Part shown: one piece after another, positions 1-11,985 of the stretch | How the letters are laid out: the number at the start of each line of letters is the position of its first letter | Numbering within the stretch: position 1 is the stretch's first letter | Source of the DNA: Sesamum alatum | Lineage: Eukaryota > Streptophyta > Magnoliopsida > Lamiales > Pedaliaceae | Reading direction: 5' to 3' | Length of the DNA stretch: 64,000 nt | Assembly: GCA_034509735.1 (NCBI GenBank) | Contig: JACGWO010000011.1 | Location: 10,883,866 to 10,947,865, forward strand | The notes under the pieces: model-generated | Told to the model about the DNA's origin: nothing | Databases searched by the model: none | What the model saw: only the letters and a program-made list of their open reading frames with translations | Position numbers and translations under genes: made by a program

Positions 1-723
1 TTGGGTGGCCATCGGTACCTCCAAAGTTGCCGCATTGAACCTATGTAAATAGTCCCTTAGGGACTCAAAATCCTTCTGTTTTACCGCGAATAAGTTGAGG
101 GAAGTCTTGCAATGTTTTCGATTGCTGGCGAACTGGTGCAAAAACAGGGAACGAAATTCCGAGAAGCTTCCTACTGACCCTAGGGGCAACTGGTTAAACC
201 ATTGTTGGGCGGCCCGGGCGAAGGTGGTAACAAACACACGGCATTTGATGTCGCCAGTGTATCTGTGCAAAAGAGCCGCATTCTCAAAACGAGACAAGTG
301 CTCCTGAGGATCCGTGGTACCGTCATACTCCGCGATGGTGGGAGTACGACAGTTGAGTGGTAACTCATCCGCCATAACCTCCTCGCTGAAGGGGATGCCC
401 CCCTGACCCACCAGCCCCCACATTCGTTGTTGTACGTCTTGCAAACTCTTCTGTAAGCATTCCAACTAGGCCTCTAAACGGGGAGGAGCCTCATTCCGCG
501 CTTGAGGGGGAGGAACTGGTGCCTCCCTCGACTGCACAGGTATCCCCCTGACAAGGGGAACAAAATTGGCCTCTCCCTGACCATCACCCCCGAGGGGGAC
601 CTCTTGCACTTGAGGGGCTACCGCTGCGACGGGGGCGGGCGCCACCGCTGCCAACTGAGTTTGAATTGCCGCCGTGATCATCCGCTGGATTGCCGCCATA
701 AGACCCGACGACACTCTGTCCAA
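1..723 (-). pseudogene. Ty3/Gypsy gag, 5' part (runs off left edge)
   Basis: Reading the minus strand leftward from about 723 gives a retrotransposon Gag. It begins with a low-complexity Ala/Pro/Gln region, then a Retrotrans_gag-type core in the single frame 1-465 that includes EYDGTTDPQEHL and later AAQQWFNQLP, FRSLFLHQF and ESLRDYLHRF. These are the usual landmarks of plant Tat-type Gag. One in-frame TAG interrupts the reading at 466-468, and I see no convincing ATG upstream, so the copy is probably dead or needs an upstream start. The primer site and LTR lie immediately to the right, in the order expected for a minus-strand element. The rest of gag-pol lies outside the window. The family call is firm; assignment to Tat rather than another Gypsy lineage is inference from the Gag style and the primer site. 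Confidence 0.85.
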
Positions 724-900
724 GGAAGCGTCTGACGACGTGTTGTCGCGCGGGGGATCCGAAGGCGGATCAACAGGGGCAGAAGGTCCCTCACTGTCCC
801 TGGCCGGGGCCTGGGGATGCCAGTTAATACCTGCAAGGCTTGGGGATCAGCTGTTGCACCGTCTTCTGATTGTCAATTCCTATTGTTGGTAGTGTCCACA

Positions 901-919
901 GTTCTCACAGACGGCGCCA
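901..919 (-). other. Primer binding site of the left Gypsy element
   Basis: On the minus strand TGGCGCCGTCTGTGAGAAC begins 2 nt after the LTR end. TGGCGCC followed by GTCTGTG is the common primer-site form in plant Gypsy elements. It fixes the element as minus-strand and the LTR at 922-1592 as its 5' LTR. Confidence 0.75.
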
Positions 920-921
920 CT

Positions 922-1592
922 TGATGTGAGCAAAAACTGCTCAATCAAAGAAAAAGATTGGAGTTGGGCCGGAAATCAGAGATTGCTCGTTGCACTGATG
1001 CGAGGAACTAGGACCTGCAAAAAATATGTTAGCACTCCGATGCTCAAGTCAGTAATTTGATAAAAAGTAAATAAGTTGAGAACACAATAAGCGTGAATAA
1101 GAAATCGTGTTAAGTGTAACATGAAACAATTGTATAGTGTGCTCAGAAAAATCAGAATGTCGTTACCTACTAAGTATGGGCTTGAGGTATTTATAGTCGA
1201 CGGAGACTCCTTATTGCTCGGGAGATAGGAGAGTGAATAAGTCTTCCTCGGATTTTTCCCGAGTCCGAGGAAGAGAGGGACTTAATCCATCTGTCACTTT
1301 TTTGGAAGGAGGTTACCCTGCCCAGTTCGCAGCTGACGAGGGTCTTCCATGCTTGAGCTGATAGCCCAGATGTCCACGATCTTAGGTCTTCAAGCCACGT
1401 AGGTGGGTCTGGACCAATCGCCATTGGTCCAATATCCCTACGTCCGCTCCTCTCTTAGGCTGAGGAGGAGGTATTACTCCTTTAGTCCTAGGCTTCGCAA
1501 GGGGCCCAAAGCTTAGGCCCATCTAGAGCCTTGGTAGCCTTTGATCTTCCTTCGTTGGGCCAAAGACAGGCCTGCCAAATTCCTCCATATCA
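922..1592 (-). repeat. 5' LTR of the left Gypsy element
   Basis: The 671-bp block is bounded by TGATG and ATATCA, giving TGAT/ATCA inverted ends with the canonical TG...CA. Its left edge abuts the primer site and gag; its right edge abuts unrelated AT-rich DNA. A minus-strand TATA box (CTATAAATACC) lies at about 1186-1196. The partner LTR is outside the window, so the target duplication cannot be checked. Confidence 0.7.
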
Positions 1593-1698
1593 ATTTATCT
1601 TCATAAAGTTATTTAAATTTGAAAAATGAATTTTAAGATATTAATTTTTTTAGTTAAATTATAAACAATATAAATTTGATATACTTTTGTGGTATTTT

Positions 1699-4003
1699 TG
1701 TAGCACCCTCTAACGGTACTACGACTATATCTCCCCTAAATATCACACTTATGTAAACCCTGTTTATATATGTAATTATGCACATAATTCAGCCTATGTT
1801 GAATATATATATACGTAGTCTCATCATCACAGCGAACATATTTATCTCACCCCCACTTTTAATACTTAATAACATTCTCAATATTTTATCTAATGTTCTT
1901 GACTTGTGAGGAGAACTCCGCATACTGACCCGACCTGACTTAGAACGCAAAATGGACTTATTCCCTTAGAGTGGATACAACAAGATCTACCTGCAAAATA
2001 TTTGCAGAGGAGTGAGCCTGCAACTCAGTAAGTAAATAACTGGCACCACCCACACATGCACATCAAATAGAAGTTCAAATCAGAGAAAAATAAGCAACGT
2101 ATATAAAATATAATCAATTTGATTGGAACACATTTTATTTCATTTCTCCATGTAATCATCTCATAACCAAACAATCAATCAAACACGTATTTTCCTAGTT
2201 GACTTACCAGAAATGTGATATAGTATTTTTCTCCATCACTCAACCTCACAATTCATCTTATATTTTTTTAAATGAATCCCCTTGACACGCCACATAGGTT
2301 CATCATTGTCATTTCACATCATAGCTCTTTCATTACGCATCAAGGCTCTTTTCACTTCGCATCATAGCTCTTTTCATATCGCATCATAGCTATTTCATAT
2401 CGCAGCATAGCTCTTTTCATTTCATTTTGCCATATAGGCTATTCAGCAACATCAAGGGGTATTCATATCATAATTACATTCAATTTCAATCACTCCCTCG
2501 ATTTCACATATCACCGTTCTTGTAAGCAAACTAGTCTAGTAAAAGCCCATACTAACATATTATCATTTGTAAGCACCAACAACACATCATTCAACAAATA
2601 GAATATTTTAATACGTTTTGTCATTTCACTTTTACAATCTTAATCGTTCAAATTCAATGACCAGTCACTCATAGAATTCAAAATAGATTAATTCTAGCAC
2701 GAATCGTAGACTTACATAAAGGTAGTATCACAAAGAAAGAATACATATATAGATAGTACTAATTATTTACTTACACATCACTGACAGGAAAATGGACATA
2801 TATAAGAAGCATTAATTATTTACTTACCTCTATTTTACTACGATTCAATTAGCAGATAAGAAGTTGCTCAGTCCTCTACTTTATCCCCGTGTTCTATAAT
2901 AGGTTATATAATGTGTATAATCAATATCTAGAATATGAATTTCTAAATAAAATATTTAATAGTATTTATATATATATATATATATTTCACCAATCTCTCA
3001 ATATTTCATTTCTATCAAAATTCATATATTCATTTCATTTCTTTAAAATAACTATGCAACGTAACTTCCCAGATATATATAGTTTGTCAATTAACTTATA
3101 AGAATCTATTTCATTAAACCCCTCGTCTTATTATAGCTACCATTGATAATAACAATTTTGGATTATATTATCTCAAAACTCTTATGTTCCTTTCGAATCA
3201 ATGTAATAATTTCAAATATAACATTCTAATATTTCTCAAATTTAATTTTCTAATATTCCTATCTAATTTTCTATCAATTTCTCAAATATCACTTCCAACT
3301 TGATTAAATTGAGCAAATCAATTATAAAAATGATTAAATATACTAAATTGAGTAGTTTAAGTAATTAACTATAACACCCCTAATTCAATTGAGATTTTTA
3401 ATCAATCACTAATTTTTAAATACTCAAACTCATAAAATTTCTCGATTAAATATTAAATCGGATAGTATAAATTATATTTATTTAATTCACTAAATAAATA
3501 ATATAATTATGCTAATTAAATAATAATTTAAAATACTAACTACGCACCTGAAGGACGAAGGAAGGAGGAAAATAAAATTAAACTACTACGACGATCTGCA
3601 ATGAGAAATGAAAGTGAAAGAAAATGATTCTTATTTTATCTCATATATATATATATATATAGATTATATATAGATTTTATTTTTATTATCAAATGGTGCA
3701 TAGCACCACCACTTGCCCACCTTACTAGAAATATTGGTGGCAGCCACGTGCTGCCAAAAGAAGAATTTCATCTTCTTTTTTTCTTTTTTCTTTTTTTCAA
3801 ATTTTTGGTGAAATTTACAATTTAGTCCCTAACTTTCTAAAATTATAATTCACCGCAAAAATATTTAAGAAAATGCAATTAGTCCCTTCAAAATTTAATA
3901 TATTTAAATTTTCACCTATAATTTATTTACCAATTAATCTAAATCTCTTGAATACTTACTAAATTAATTACACAATTATATATTAGAATCTTTGAACGTT
4001 ACA
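1699..4003. mobile_element. Solo LTR, Del/Tekay-like chromovirus
   Basis: A 2305-bp block starts TGTAGCACCC and ends CGTTACA, giving TGTA...TACA ends. It is flanked on both sides by the same 5 bp, ATTTT (1694-1698 and 4004-4008). The interior has the style of long Del/Tekay LTRs: a 5' CACCC-type start, an internal 'ctgcaactcagtaagtaaat' segment, microsatellites, and a late 'tacaatttagtccc' segment. No internal coding region or second LTR is present, so unequal recombination between LTRs is the simplest explanation. The boundaries are seen directly; the lineage name is from recognition of the motif style. Confidence 0.65.
2315..2425. repeat. Short tandem array inside the solo LTR
   Basis: About five imperfect copies of a 22-26 bp unit of the form 'cgcatcatagctcttttcat' follow each other, with 'cat/cag' and 'atagct/aggct' variants. 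Such arrays are common in long chromovirus LTRs. Confidence 0.6.
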
Positions 4004-4008
4004 ATTTT

Positions 4009-6199
4009 ATCATTTAAATAAATATATTTAAGAACAAAATTATTTATTTTTTTAGGAGGAACAAAAATACAAACAAAATCTACAAAAAAATAACCTCAAA
4101 ATAAAAGGGGGGGTGATTTATAAGATCAAAAAAGGTATTGCAGTCAAATGAAGTATAAAAAAGGGACTTTTTAAAAACACGAGAGATTTTTAGCCTATGA
4201 CCCTTTGCCATTAAGATTTAACAACACGAGACCAATAGCGTCAAAATTTTTGGATTTTGGAACTAAAAGTGTCGACCCCGTAAAGCTGGGACCAAAAGTG
4301 AGAATGACCCTATCTAGTGGGACCAAAAGTGAAATTTTGTCATTCATACACATTTTATTCCCACTTTCGAGCCATTTATCCCCGCTATCTCTTGTAGCCT
4401 ATAACACTATTGTCCACTAATTCACATTAAAATAGTGAATGATTTCTACACCTATAAAAGGGGATACCATTCTACCTTGTCGAAATACATGCACATATAC
4501 AATATTTCCACATTATCCTATAAGAGAGTTTATATTAGTTGTAGGAAGGTATTCCCTTTTGTGCAGCTTTGGACTCTACAACTTGTCCACAGTGTGTTAG
4601 AATCATATGGCGTTGTCGGACTGTTGTATTCTGGAGGGGACAAGTCATGAGTGATATTGCTAGACCAGTAAAAATATTCACTACAGTGAGCTTGAATCTC
4701 CTTAAAGAGAGCAAGATATCTGCACCTCAACCTGAAGATATTTTCTATCTTTTTTCAACTGTAATTGTTATTTCTACAACACCCTCCATGCTCTAGGTAC
4801 AATTTTTGATACTACATACTCTATTACAACTTAAATTCCTTTTTCCTACAACTTTGTTGTTTAAGAATTGAATGGCTATAATCGGGTCTTCCCTAGGTTG
4901 TTATCATGATTCTTATCTTACAAAACATGTTAGAAGAATCACATCTTACCTATAAGCATATTCCAACCTTTCCATATTTGAATTCGGCTATAAGTGGACC
5001 TTTCAAATTCAAACACACATATGGGCCGGCCACATTCCTCCCCAATGGGCCCAAAAATTGAGTGTAGCAGGCTGACCCAAAGGGCCTGGCCCAGGAGCGG
5101 GAGGGACACATGGTGTAATCCACCTCTGATCCAAGGAAATTTTTTTGTCCAAACCAGGACAAATGTATTGCACCATAGAGGGACACATGGCGTAATTCTT
5201 CAAACTGTACGCCAAACACAGTACAAGTTTATTACATTTGTTATATAATTGATTCGAATTTAGTCGAGTCAAATACAGACTAGATTTCATATAGTAAGGG
5301 GTTGTTTAGATTTCATTTATGTAATATTGTTGATCAATGTATAATTGTTGTTATTGTCTCTATTAGATATTGATAGTCAACAAGGCTGATTGTAATCGAT
5401 TTAGTTCAATTAATAATATTCATCGCTTTCACTTAAAAAAAAACTAATGAGATTCATCAACTTTAAAAAGGTATATTTTTTATATATCATGTAGTTTCCC
5501 TGAATCAAGCGAAGTATCACAAATCTTTCGACCGATCCTGTATATTGTCTTTTTTGTTCCGTATTGGAATATAACCTTAATTTATTACTTGTTACTAGTT
5601 AATTATTAGACGAGATTTTATGAAAAAAATTCTTTCGAGGAGCGAATAAATATTTCTTTTATTTGTTCGATGCGAAGACATAAGAAAAATCACTTTTTAT
5701 CAATATCGTCACTAGCATCAAAATCACTATCATCAATATCACTACCATCCATAGGAAAACCTTTAGGCTTGTTATCCAGGAACTTGTTCAAAAATACCGT
5801 AATGAAAGGAACATAAGAGTTTATCGCTAGGTATTTGAGATTCATCAACTTTAAATTTTAGCTCATAATATGAGGATAATTACATCTGCATTCCTTGAAA
5901 TTTTTAATAATTACAAAAAAAGGTTAAAAAAACAGACATGAAGAATTACATTTAAACCCTCGATGTTTGTAAAATTTTACACACTCAAACTCAATCGCAA
6001 AATTGAAAGAGACATAAATACCCTCATGGAGCTGTGTCAACAGTTCAAATAAAATTATATTGTATCTAAATGATGAAATACCATTTGGACAATATATTTC
6101 ATAAATAAAGAGGTACTTATTATGGTTTCAATACAATCTTATTAAATGGATAATTATTTATATCTTGTATTATATATATTTTATATTATGAAAATTCAT
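4009..6199. other. Intergenic AT-rich stretch with MITE debris
   Basis: No supported gene. At 4236-4340 there are three spaced copies of 'gggaccaaaagtga'-type sequence, the same motif that fills the foldback elements at 39182 and 54889, so this is probably a fragment of that family. At about 5872-6050 a 'gaggataattacat...' segment resembles one arm of the foldback at 15103. Short ORFs near 4.4-5.3 kb have no recognisable domain. Confidence 0.4.
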
Positions 6200-6202
6200 T
6201 TA

Positions 6203-6435
6203 GGTTGCATTTGGATTGAAGGATTTGAAATCATGAATTTCAAATTCTTAATAACAAATCCTTTGAATTTGTTTGGATAGTTCTAAATTTAAAGGATTTC
6301 AAATCCTTCCATTCCAATTTTAAACTATATTTTGATGAATTTGGATGGATTTCAAATTCCTTTCAAATGGAGTCATTTGAAATCATTTCTTTAAATCCTT
6401 CCTTCAAATCCAAATCCTTCAATCCAAATGCACCC
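6203..6435. mobile_element. Tourist-like MITE (copy 1)
   Basis: The 233-bp element has terminal inverted repeats, GGTTGCATTTGGATTGAAGG at the left and the reverse complement of GGGTGCATTTGGATTGAAGG at the right. It is flanked by TTA on both sides (6200-6202 and 6436-6438). A GGGTGCATTTGG-type end with a TTA duplication is the PIF/Harbinger Tourist signature. Confidence 0.8.
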
Positions 6436-6438
6436 TTA

Positions 6439-7968
6439 AACTACATTTGGATTAGGGGTGGCAATATGGGTGGAAACCCATGGTTCCAACCCAACCCACC
6501 TAGTTTTGGGTTGGGTTGGGTTTGATATTTTTTAATATGGGTCCAATATGGTTTTGTTTAAATAAATTTAAATAGATTAAGAGTCCTATATGGGTTCAAA
6601 ATGGGTTCTTCATGTTTAATTTTCTATTTGTCAATCAAAATTCATTTTAGTAATATAATAGAATTTATGAAAGATATTAGTACAATTATAATTATGAGTT
6701 CGTTATGGATTTTATATAGGTTGGTGATGAGTTTTAGGTGGGTTGATGATGGGTTTTAGGTGGGTTGAAGATGGGTCTTAAATAGGTCCAACCTCATAAC
6801 TAAGTAATTCCATATATTCTAACTTCTTTCACATTTTTCATAAGAAACAAATTTACCAAAACATATTTAGTATGTTGTAATTTAACTTAGTTAATTTTTT
6901 TGCATCATGGGTCTTATATGGATTGGTGATGGGTTTTAAATGGGTTCAACAATGATTTAATTGTTTAGATTCTTTGTTGATTTAGTTGTACTATATATCA
7001 CTAATTACTTCCCATTTTTAACTTTTCGCATTTTTTATGCGAAACAAATTTTTCAAAACTATATTTAGTAAAATAATAAGTTTCAAATTAATGAGCAACA
7101 AAAGAAAAGTGAAGTATTTTATAAAATATTCAAAATTTGAAATTCATATGTTTTCATGTAAAATTATTTTTATTTTTTTTTTTTTTTTTTTTGAATAAAT
7201 TGACAGTATACAATTATATTATGAATTTCAATGAATACATCAAATATTAATATCTAAGCATAATTATAATGAATGAACATGTATGATCAATATAGAAAGA
7301 TAACTATTATTATTACGATCGAAAGTCACATTCAATTTTACAAACAATTATGGAGAAATTGATTACATACTATTCATTTCATGATTTATTTTAAAAAAAT
7401 ATAGTATTTTTGTATATCTTACGTGTTTTTTCATTTTATAGTTTAGCAAATAAATCTTTAATATACATGGTTACTTTCCAGAAATAATACATAATACAAA
7501 TTCAGTAGTATTATTTACAAGTTGTATTAAAAATATCATATCTTATTATTATTATCTAAAATTCTATTTTATAAATGTTAAATATAAAAAATGGTTATAT
7601 TGACCCGACCCAGCCCATTTGAGACCCAACCCACTTAGAACCCATTGATTCGAACCCATATTTAACCCAATCCATTTTGGACCCGATCCATTTGGACCCA
7701 ACCCGAACCCAACCCAACCCGCCCATTTGACACCCCTAATTTGGATTGATAGATTTGGATTTGATGAAATTTGGATAAAGGGTCTCAAGACTCAAATGAT
7801 CCCATATAAAAAGAATTTGAAATTTATCAATATTCAATAAAATATAATTTAAAAATAAAATTAAATGATCTCAAATACTTGAAATTTCAAATTATCCAAA
7901 TAAATTAGAACGATTTTACCATTAAGGAATCCATAATACTGAATCCATCCATCCAACCAAATGTAGCC
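6439..7968. mobile_element. Tourist-like MITE (copy 2), split by a hAT insertion
   Basis: The left end AACTACATTTGG and the right end CCAAATGTAGCC are inverted partners flanked by TTA (6436-6438 shared with copy 1, and 7969-7971). Without the hAT at 6453-7738 and one duplicated 8-mer the element is about 236 bp, matching copy 1. The two MITEs therefore abut and share one TTA. Confidence 0.75.
6453..7738. mobile_element. Non-autonomous hAT element
   Basis: The element starts TAGGGGTGGCAA and ends TTTGACACCCCTA. It is flanked by a perfect 8-bp duplication ATTTGGAT (6445-6452 and 7739-7746). The subterminal regions are rich in GGGTTGGGTT and its complement, and the middle repeats 'gatgggttttaggtgggtt'. 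No transposase ORF is present; a 74-residue ORF at the right end is a by-product of the GGGTT repeats. Ends and duplication length together identify hAT. Confidence 0.85.
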
Positions 7969-7971
7969 TTA

Positions 7972-8372
7972 CATCTTTCGATCATTAAAAAAATTAATAT
8001 GAAACAACTGATCAATTAGAAATATTTTTTGAAAAACAAACCAAAAACTACACTATTATCCAATTCAAACAACGCTTTCTCAGACCAACCTACCACTCAT
8101 CCAAGTGATTTAGCACCTCTAACACATCAAGATCATCATATTGAGCAATAGAGTAACACCACAAACATGCTCAGCTACAACAACTGCACAGACTAATAAG
8201 AACACACATCAATTTCTTTGGCTCCAACTTTGCTCATCTCAGTGTGGAGCAAATATGCATACATCTATTCTATATGTTATTCAACAAGTAAGAAACATAT
8301 TCATATTCTACTGGAGAAGTGTATCAAGAATAGACGTCGAGACGATGTCGATAATAAGATACTTGCCGATGA
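7972..8372. other. 3' flank of the purine permease gene
   Basis: This probably contains the permease 3' UTR (minus strand). The plus-strand ORF beginning in it extends into the permease coding region and has no known domain. No other feature is seen. Confidence 0.5.
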
Positions 8373-9425
8373 TCATGAGGAATCTTTGCTCTGAGGGTAA
8401 TTCCCATATATGTAAGAAGCAAATCCCCAGAAGGTGATGATCAGAGACAGGATCTTGAAACCACTCATCGGATCGTGCAGAAGTATAACGGCCGCTATGC
8501 TTGTGAGGGGTACCCTTATTGAATTGAGGACACCGGCTAGCACGGTCGACGCTAGAAACAGCACGGCGGTGCCTCCCAGAACCCCCAACTGAAATGAAAC
8601 GACCCCCCAAATCAGAACCGAGAGATACGAACTTCTACCACCTTTGAAAGTTTTCGCCTCGGACGCCATCAGTGCAAAGTCCTTGCTCACTATGAGGCCG
8701 ATGGTCGTGAACAGAAAACCGAATAGAGAAACCATCACTTGCTGCTCAAGAACTACATGGAACGATCTTCTTCCGAGAAATTTTATAAAAACTAACTCCG
8801 ATAGAGCAAATATGATGCCATGCAGCAAAGATCCCAATATGTTCCATATAAACCCCATTATGTATTGACTGTCTGTAACATTTCCATATCTGTCGGAATC
8901 TGAATCCAAAGCAATGATAGCCATTGCAGCAGTAATGACAACAGTGGCGTTTATGGTTGAAGCATTGATTTTGTTCTTGACAATAAGATATCCAAAGAAT
9001 GCAGTAAATACCAGGGACGTCGATCCCAATAGAGAGGCAGTAGACGCTGGAAGATATGCATATCCATATGCGTACATGAGGTTGTCAGCTGCACTTAAGA
9101 AACCCAAACCAGCATATGATAGAACAAGTTTTAAGTTCAGAGGAGTCGGATATATTCCCAGAATAGAGTACATAGGAATCAAAACCAATGCAGGAATAGG
9201 CCATCCAGCTACAGCCACCCAAGAGATTATCCACTTGCTCGTCCCACCATTGGCGTAATAAACACGAGACAGAAGGGATGAAGCAGGGAAAGCCACAAGC
9301 ATCGCTACACTGCTTAGAGTCAAAAGAATCCAATGCGAAATCGGCTTGCTTTTATATGCATCCCAAACCATAGCCCTCCAAGCATCAAGCTTGTCCCCAA
9401 ACGTTTTCGGTCGGGGGGCTTCCAT
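8373..9425 (-). CDS. Purine permease (PUP family transporter)
   Basis: A single intact exon encodes 350 residues, the usual length for plant PUP proteins, which belong to the drug/metabolite transporter superfamily and carry purines, cytokinins or related compounds across the plasma membrane or tonoplast. The ATG at 9423-9425 sits in a good context (AGAGATGGA) and is followed by a short cytosolic N terminus. About ten hydrophobic segments follow, starting near residues 31-50 (ISHWILLTLSSVAMLVAFPA). Family landmarks include GLLSAADNLMYAYGYAYLP-like sequence at about residues 107-126, PASTASLLGSTSLVFTAFF at about 126-144, and the C-terminal DPMSGFKI...WGFASYIYGNY. No break is visible. The 5' UTR extends rightward and may be spliced. 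Substrate cannot be told from sequence. The nearest named group by overall style is PUP4/PUP11/PUP21-like, which is tentative. Confidence 0.93.
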   Translation of the reverse strand: MEAPRPKTFGDKLDAWRAMVWDAYKSKPISHWILLTLSSVAMLVAFPASSLLSRVYYANGGTSKWIISWVAVAGWPIPALVLIPMYSILGIYPTPLNLKLVLSYAGLGFLSAADNLMYAYGYAYLPASTASLLGSTSLVFTAFFGYLIVKNKINASTINATVVITAAMAIIALDSDSDRYGNVTDSQYIMGFIWNILGSLLHGIIFALSELVFIKFLGRRSFHVVLEQQVMVSLFGFLFTTIGLIVSKDFALMASEAKTFKGGRSSYLSVLIWGVVSFQLGVLGGTAVLFLASTVLAGVLNSIRVPLTSIAAVILLHDPMSGFKILSLIITFWGFASYIYGNYPQSKDSS

Positions 9426-10460
9426 CTCTTCCCTCCAAAATCATCGTCAATGACAGCAAACAACAAACGAAATAGATTCCGTAAGACACATACTGATCAT
9501 GAAAATGTTAGCAGTAAAGGGATTAAGAACTCTTCAACAATGAACAGGTAGAATTTCAAGGAACTATACAATTCTTGATCAACATATGCTCGTTGCGAAA
9601 TCGTATATTACGGAGCAATTACTTGCTATATGAAGCATAATCCTACATAATTCACAGCACTTAAATCACTGCAACACTTCAGAACAACCCATAGAAAGTT
9701 CAAGATTTATATGTCATAGTTTACAACTTCAAACTGAAAATTCAACATCTACACATGAAAATAGGCTGAGTTAATAGCCAAGTGCAAGAAGAACATAAAG
9801 GGCATCCATATACAATTGCAAGAAGAAAAAAACTCCATTTTTCACCACATCTTCCAGCCCCCCCCCCCCCCCCCCCCCCGGGGTCAGAAAGTAGCACAAA
9901 AACACTCTTAAATTACAGCATCAGGATTCAGGAAAAAATCCCAGTTGCGAATTTGCATTTTCTGCAACGAAAGAAACATTCCGAAGATCAAATATCACAA
10001 GAATTCCCCCATTCACACATACGAACAAGACACCACCATTTCAAACCAAAGAAAGACGATTTCAGATAAAGATGTATGAATACAGAGATGATAAATCTTG
10101 AGCTAAACCTGACATTAGAAATGGCTGCTGCATGAATTCTCAAAATTGTATGGCACTTGCTTTTTGCCTCTGAAGCCGAACTCCAGCAAGACTGACAGTC
10201 CAACTCCAAGACTGAAATTATTGCTTATGAGCAGCGCACGCCTTTTTCATGCCCTTCTTTCCCACACGTTCAGACTTCTGATTATAATAATCCCCAAAAG
10301 GAATTTGCGTTTCACTGGAGAGGAGCCGGAAAATTTTCAATTGATGAAGGGATTAGGTCAGAAAATTGGTGTGGGATCATAAATGCAACACGTACGTGGG
10401 AGTTTTGTGTGATTATTATGTACATGTGGTCCTGTTTTTGGTCTATTTTGACATGAGAAA
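9426..10460 (-). promoter_or_regulatory. 5' UTR and upstream region of the permease
   Basis: No other gene is supported here. A run of 22 C followed by 4 G lies at 9858-9883, in what would be the 5' leader or promoter of the minus-strand permease gene (poly-G on that strand). A palindromic ACGTACGT core with CACGTACGTGGG context lies at about 10389-10400. The transcription start cannot be placed. Confidence 0.4.
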
Positions 10461-11290
10461 ATTGCATTTTTTCCCCATAATTTAGATTTAATTATAATTT
10501 ACCCCCTCTTAAATAGAAAATGGCAAAAAAAACCCTAAACAAAAAAAACTCAACGAAGCTCTTTGAAGTTTTAAAGAAAATGCATTTAGCATTCCTACAT
10601 ACCACACTTGCGTGTAACGTAACTTGTATTGTGTTTTTTATGAAAATAAGAAAAAAAAATTACTTGTTTTTCTTTTTTATAAATCGTTGGATTTTGATCG
10701 ATAGAGATTAATGTTTCATATTTATTAGTATAAATCAATAGTTGATATTTACAACTCACCCCTCGAACAACTCACCTGCTCCTCGCCATCGTCTTTGGCT
10801 CCCTCCCATCCCTCATCGCCTCAACCACCACTTCTCCTGCCTCCCCGAATAGCCATATCCCATCCCCTTCTCACATCGCCCAAATATTTGCCTCCGTCTT
10901 CCCTGTCAGCTGCTAAACAGCTGGCCTCCACCTCCCTCTCCCATCCCCAACACCGAAAAAAAAATTATAAAATTATATAAAATTGTAGAAATATGAGAAA
11001 TTTCATAAGCATATTTTCTTCTTTCTTCTCAATTCTGATTATCATATTGCTGCAATTTATTAAAGAATAATTACTCTTTTATCAGTAAGTTTTTGTCCTT
11101 TAGGGTTTTCCTAGCAAGATTTTAATGATGTATATTTTTTGTTAATGAACATCCAAGGGGGAGCGTTATGAAATTTCAGAGTTTGTAAATGTTTATTTTC
11201 ATCTCTTATACTCTTTACATTCTCTCATATATTTGCTACTTTGCCCACTTTTTTCTTTCTCAGTTTTTTCTTCACCATTTTTCCACTTCT
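10461..11290. other. Intergenic stretch, no gene seen
   Basis: This is AT-rich with a C-rich patch at 10750-10960. A sequence 'attatataaaatt.t...aatatgaga' at about 10966-11010 recurs at about 12069-12110 on the other side of the Copia gag relic, so the two may be remnants of flanking repeats. A 'ccaagggggag' polypurine stretch sits at about 11152-11163. Confidence 0.35.
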
Positions 11291-11299
11291 GGTGGAAAG

Positions 11300-11985
11300 A
11301 TGTATTCTTAGAATTACCACCACGACCACGACTATGGGTACATCCACGACCATTAATATGGTTCAAGATTTAGCGGTTGTGTGTTGCTACATTCACTTAA
11401 GGGAATGGACCAAAATTAGTTGGTCAAGATTCATGATTTTTCAGCAAAGCTCATTATTTGCTCAGCCACGAGGAGACAAAAAATTAAGTCATAATATTTC
11501 ATGAAACCTATTTCACAATATTGCTGCTGTAGGAGCATATTGGATGCATGGAAGGTGAAGTATGTTTTTTCTAACATATCATCATCAGTGACTTTTTCTC
11601 CACACAATTTCAATTGAGAACTGGTTCAAAATATTGCAGAATTACTCACTTACAGTTTTGAAATCCTGCAATCTCAAATACATCCAATCATCGTGAACTT
11701 TTGGAAAAATTATAGTTGTTCTGGTGGTCTTCTTTCAAATTATTCCAAAGACCAAGTGGATCTTCTACCATAAGATACTCGATTTTTAATCCTAGGAGGT
11801 GGTGACGAAGGTAAATCATAGCTTTGGCGTTATCTTGGTTAGATGTTTCGTTACCTTCCTTGATAGTGTTTTTAAGACCATTTGCATCGAAATGAATTTC
11901 AGCATCTAATACCCAAGATAAATAATTCTCCCTCGTGACGTCAAGAGCCACAAAGTCAAGTTTTGTAGGTTCGACATAATTGTAG
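11300..11985 (-). pseudogene. Copia-type gag relic
   Basis: On the minus strand, fragments in more than one frame together resemble the Gag of plant Copia elements. The N-terminal part at 11688-11951 reads KLDFVALDVTRENYLSWVLD followed by AEIHFDANGL. A middle part at 11431-11613 reads LCGEKVTDDDMLEKTYFTFH and LLQQQYCEIGF. A Gly/Arg-rich tail lies at about 11300-11350 (HINGRG, RGRGG). A frame change separates the likely ATG at about 11977 from the conserved KLDF start, and another lies between the two main parts. No pol is found nearby, so this is a truncated dead copy. Confidence 0.75.

Noticed and set aside
7564..7788. Minus-strand ORF rich in Gly/Pro/Asn/Trp
   Set aside because: It is a translation of the GGGTT subterminal repeats of the hAT element.
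8914..9258. Plus-strand ORF of 114 residues
   Set aside because: It is the complement of the purine permease coding region.
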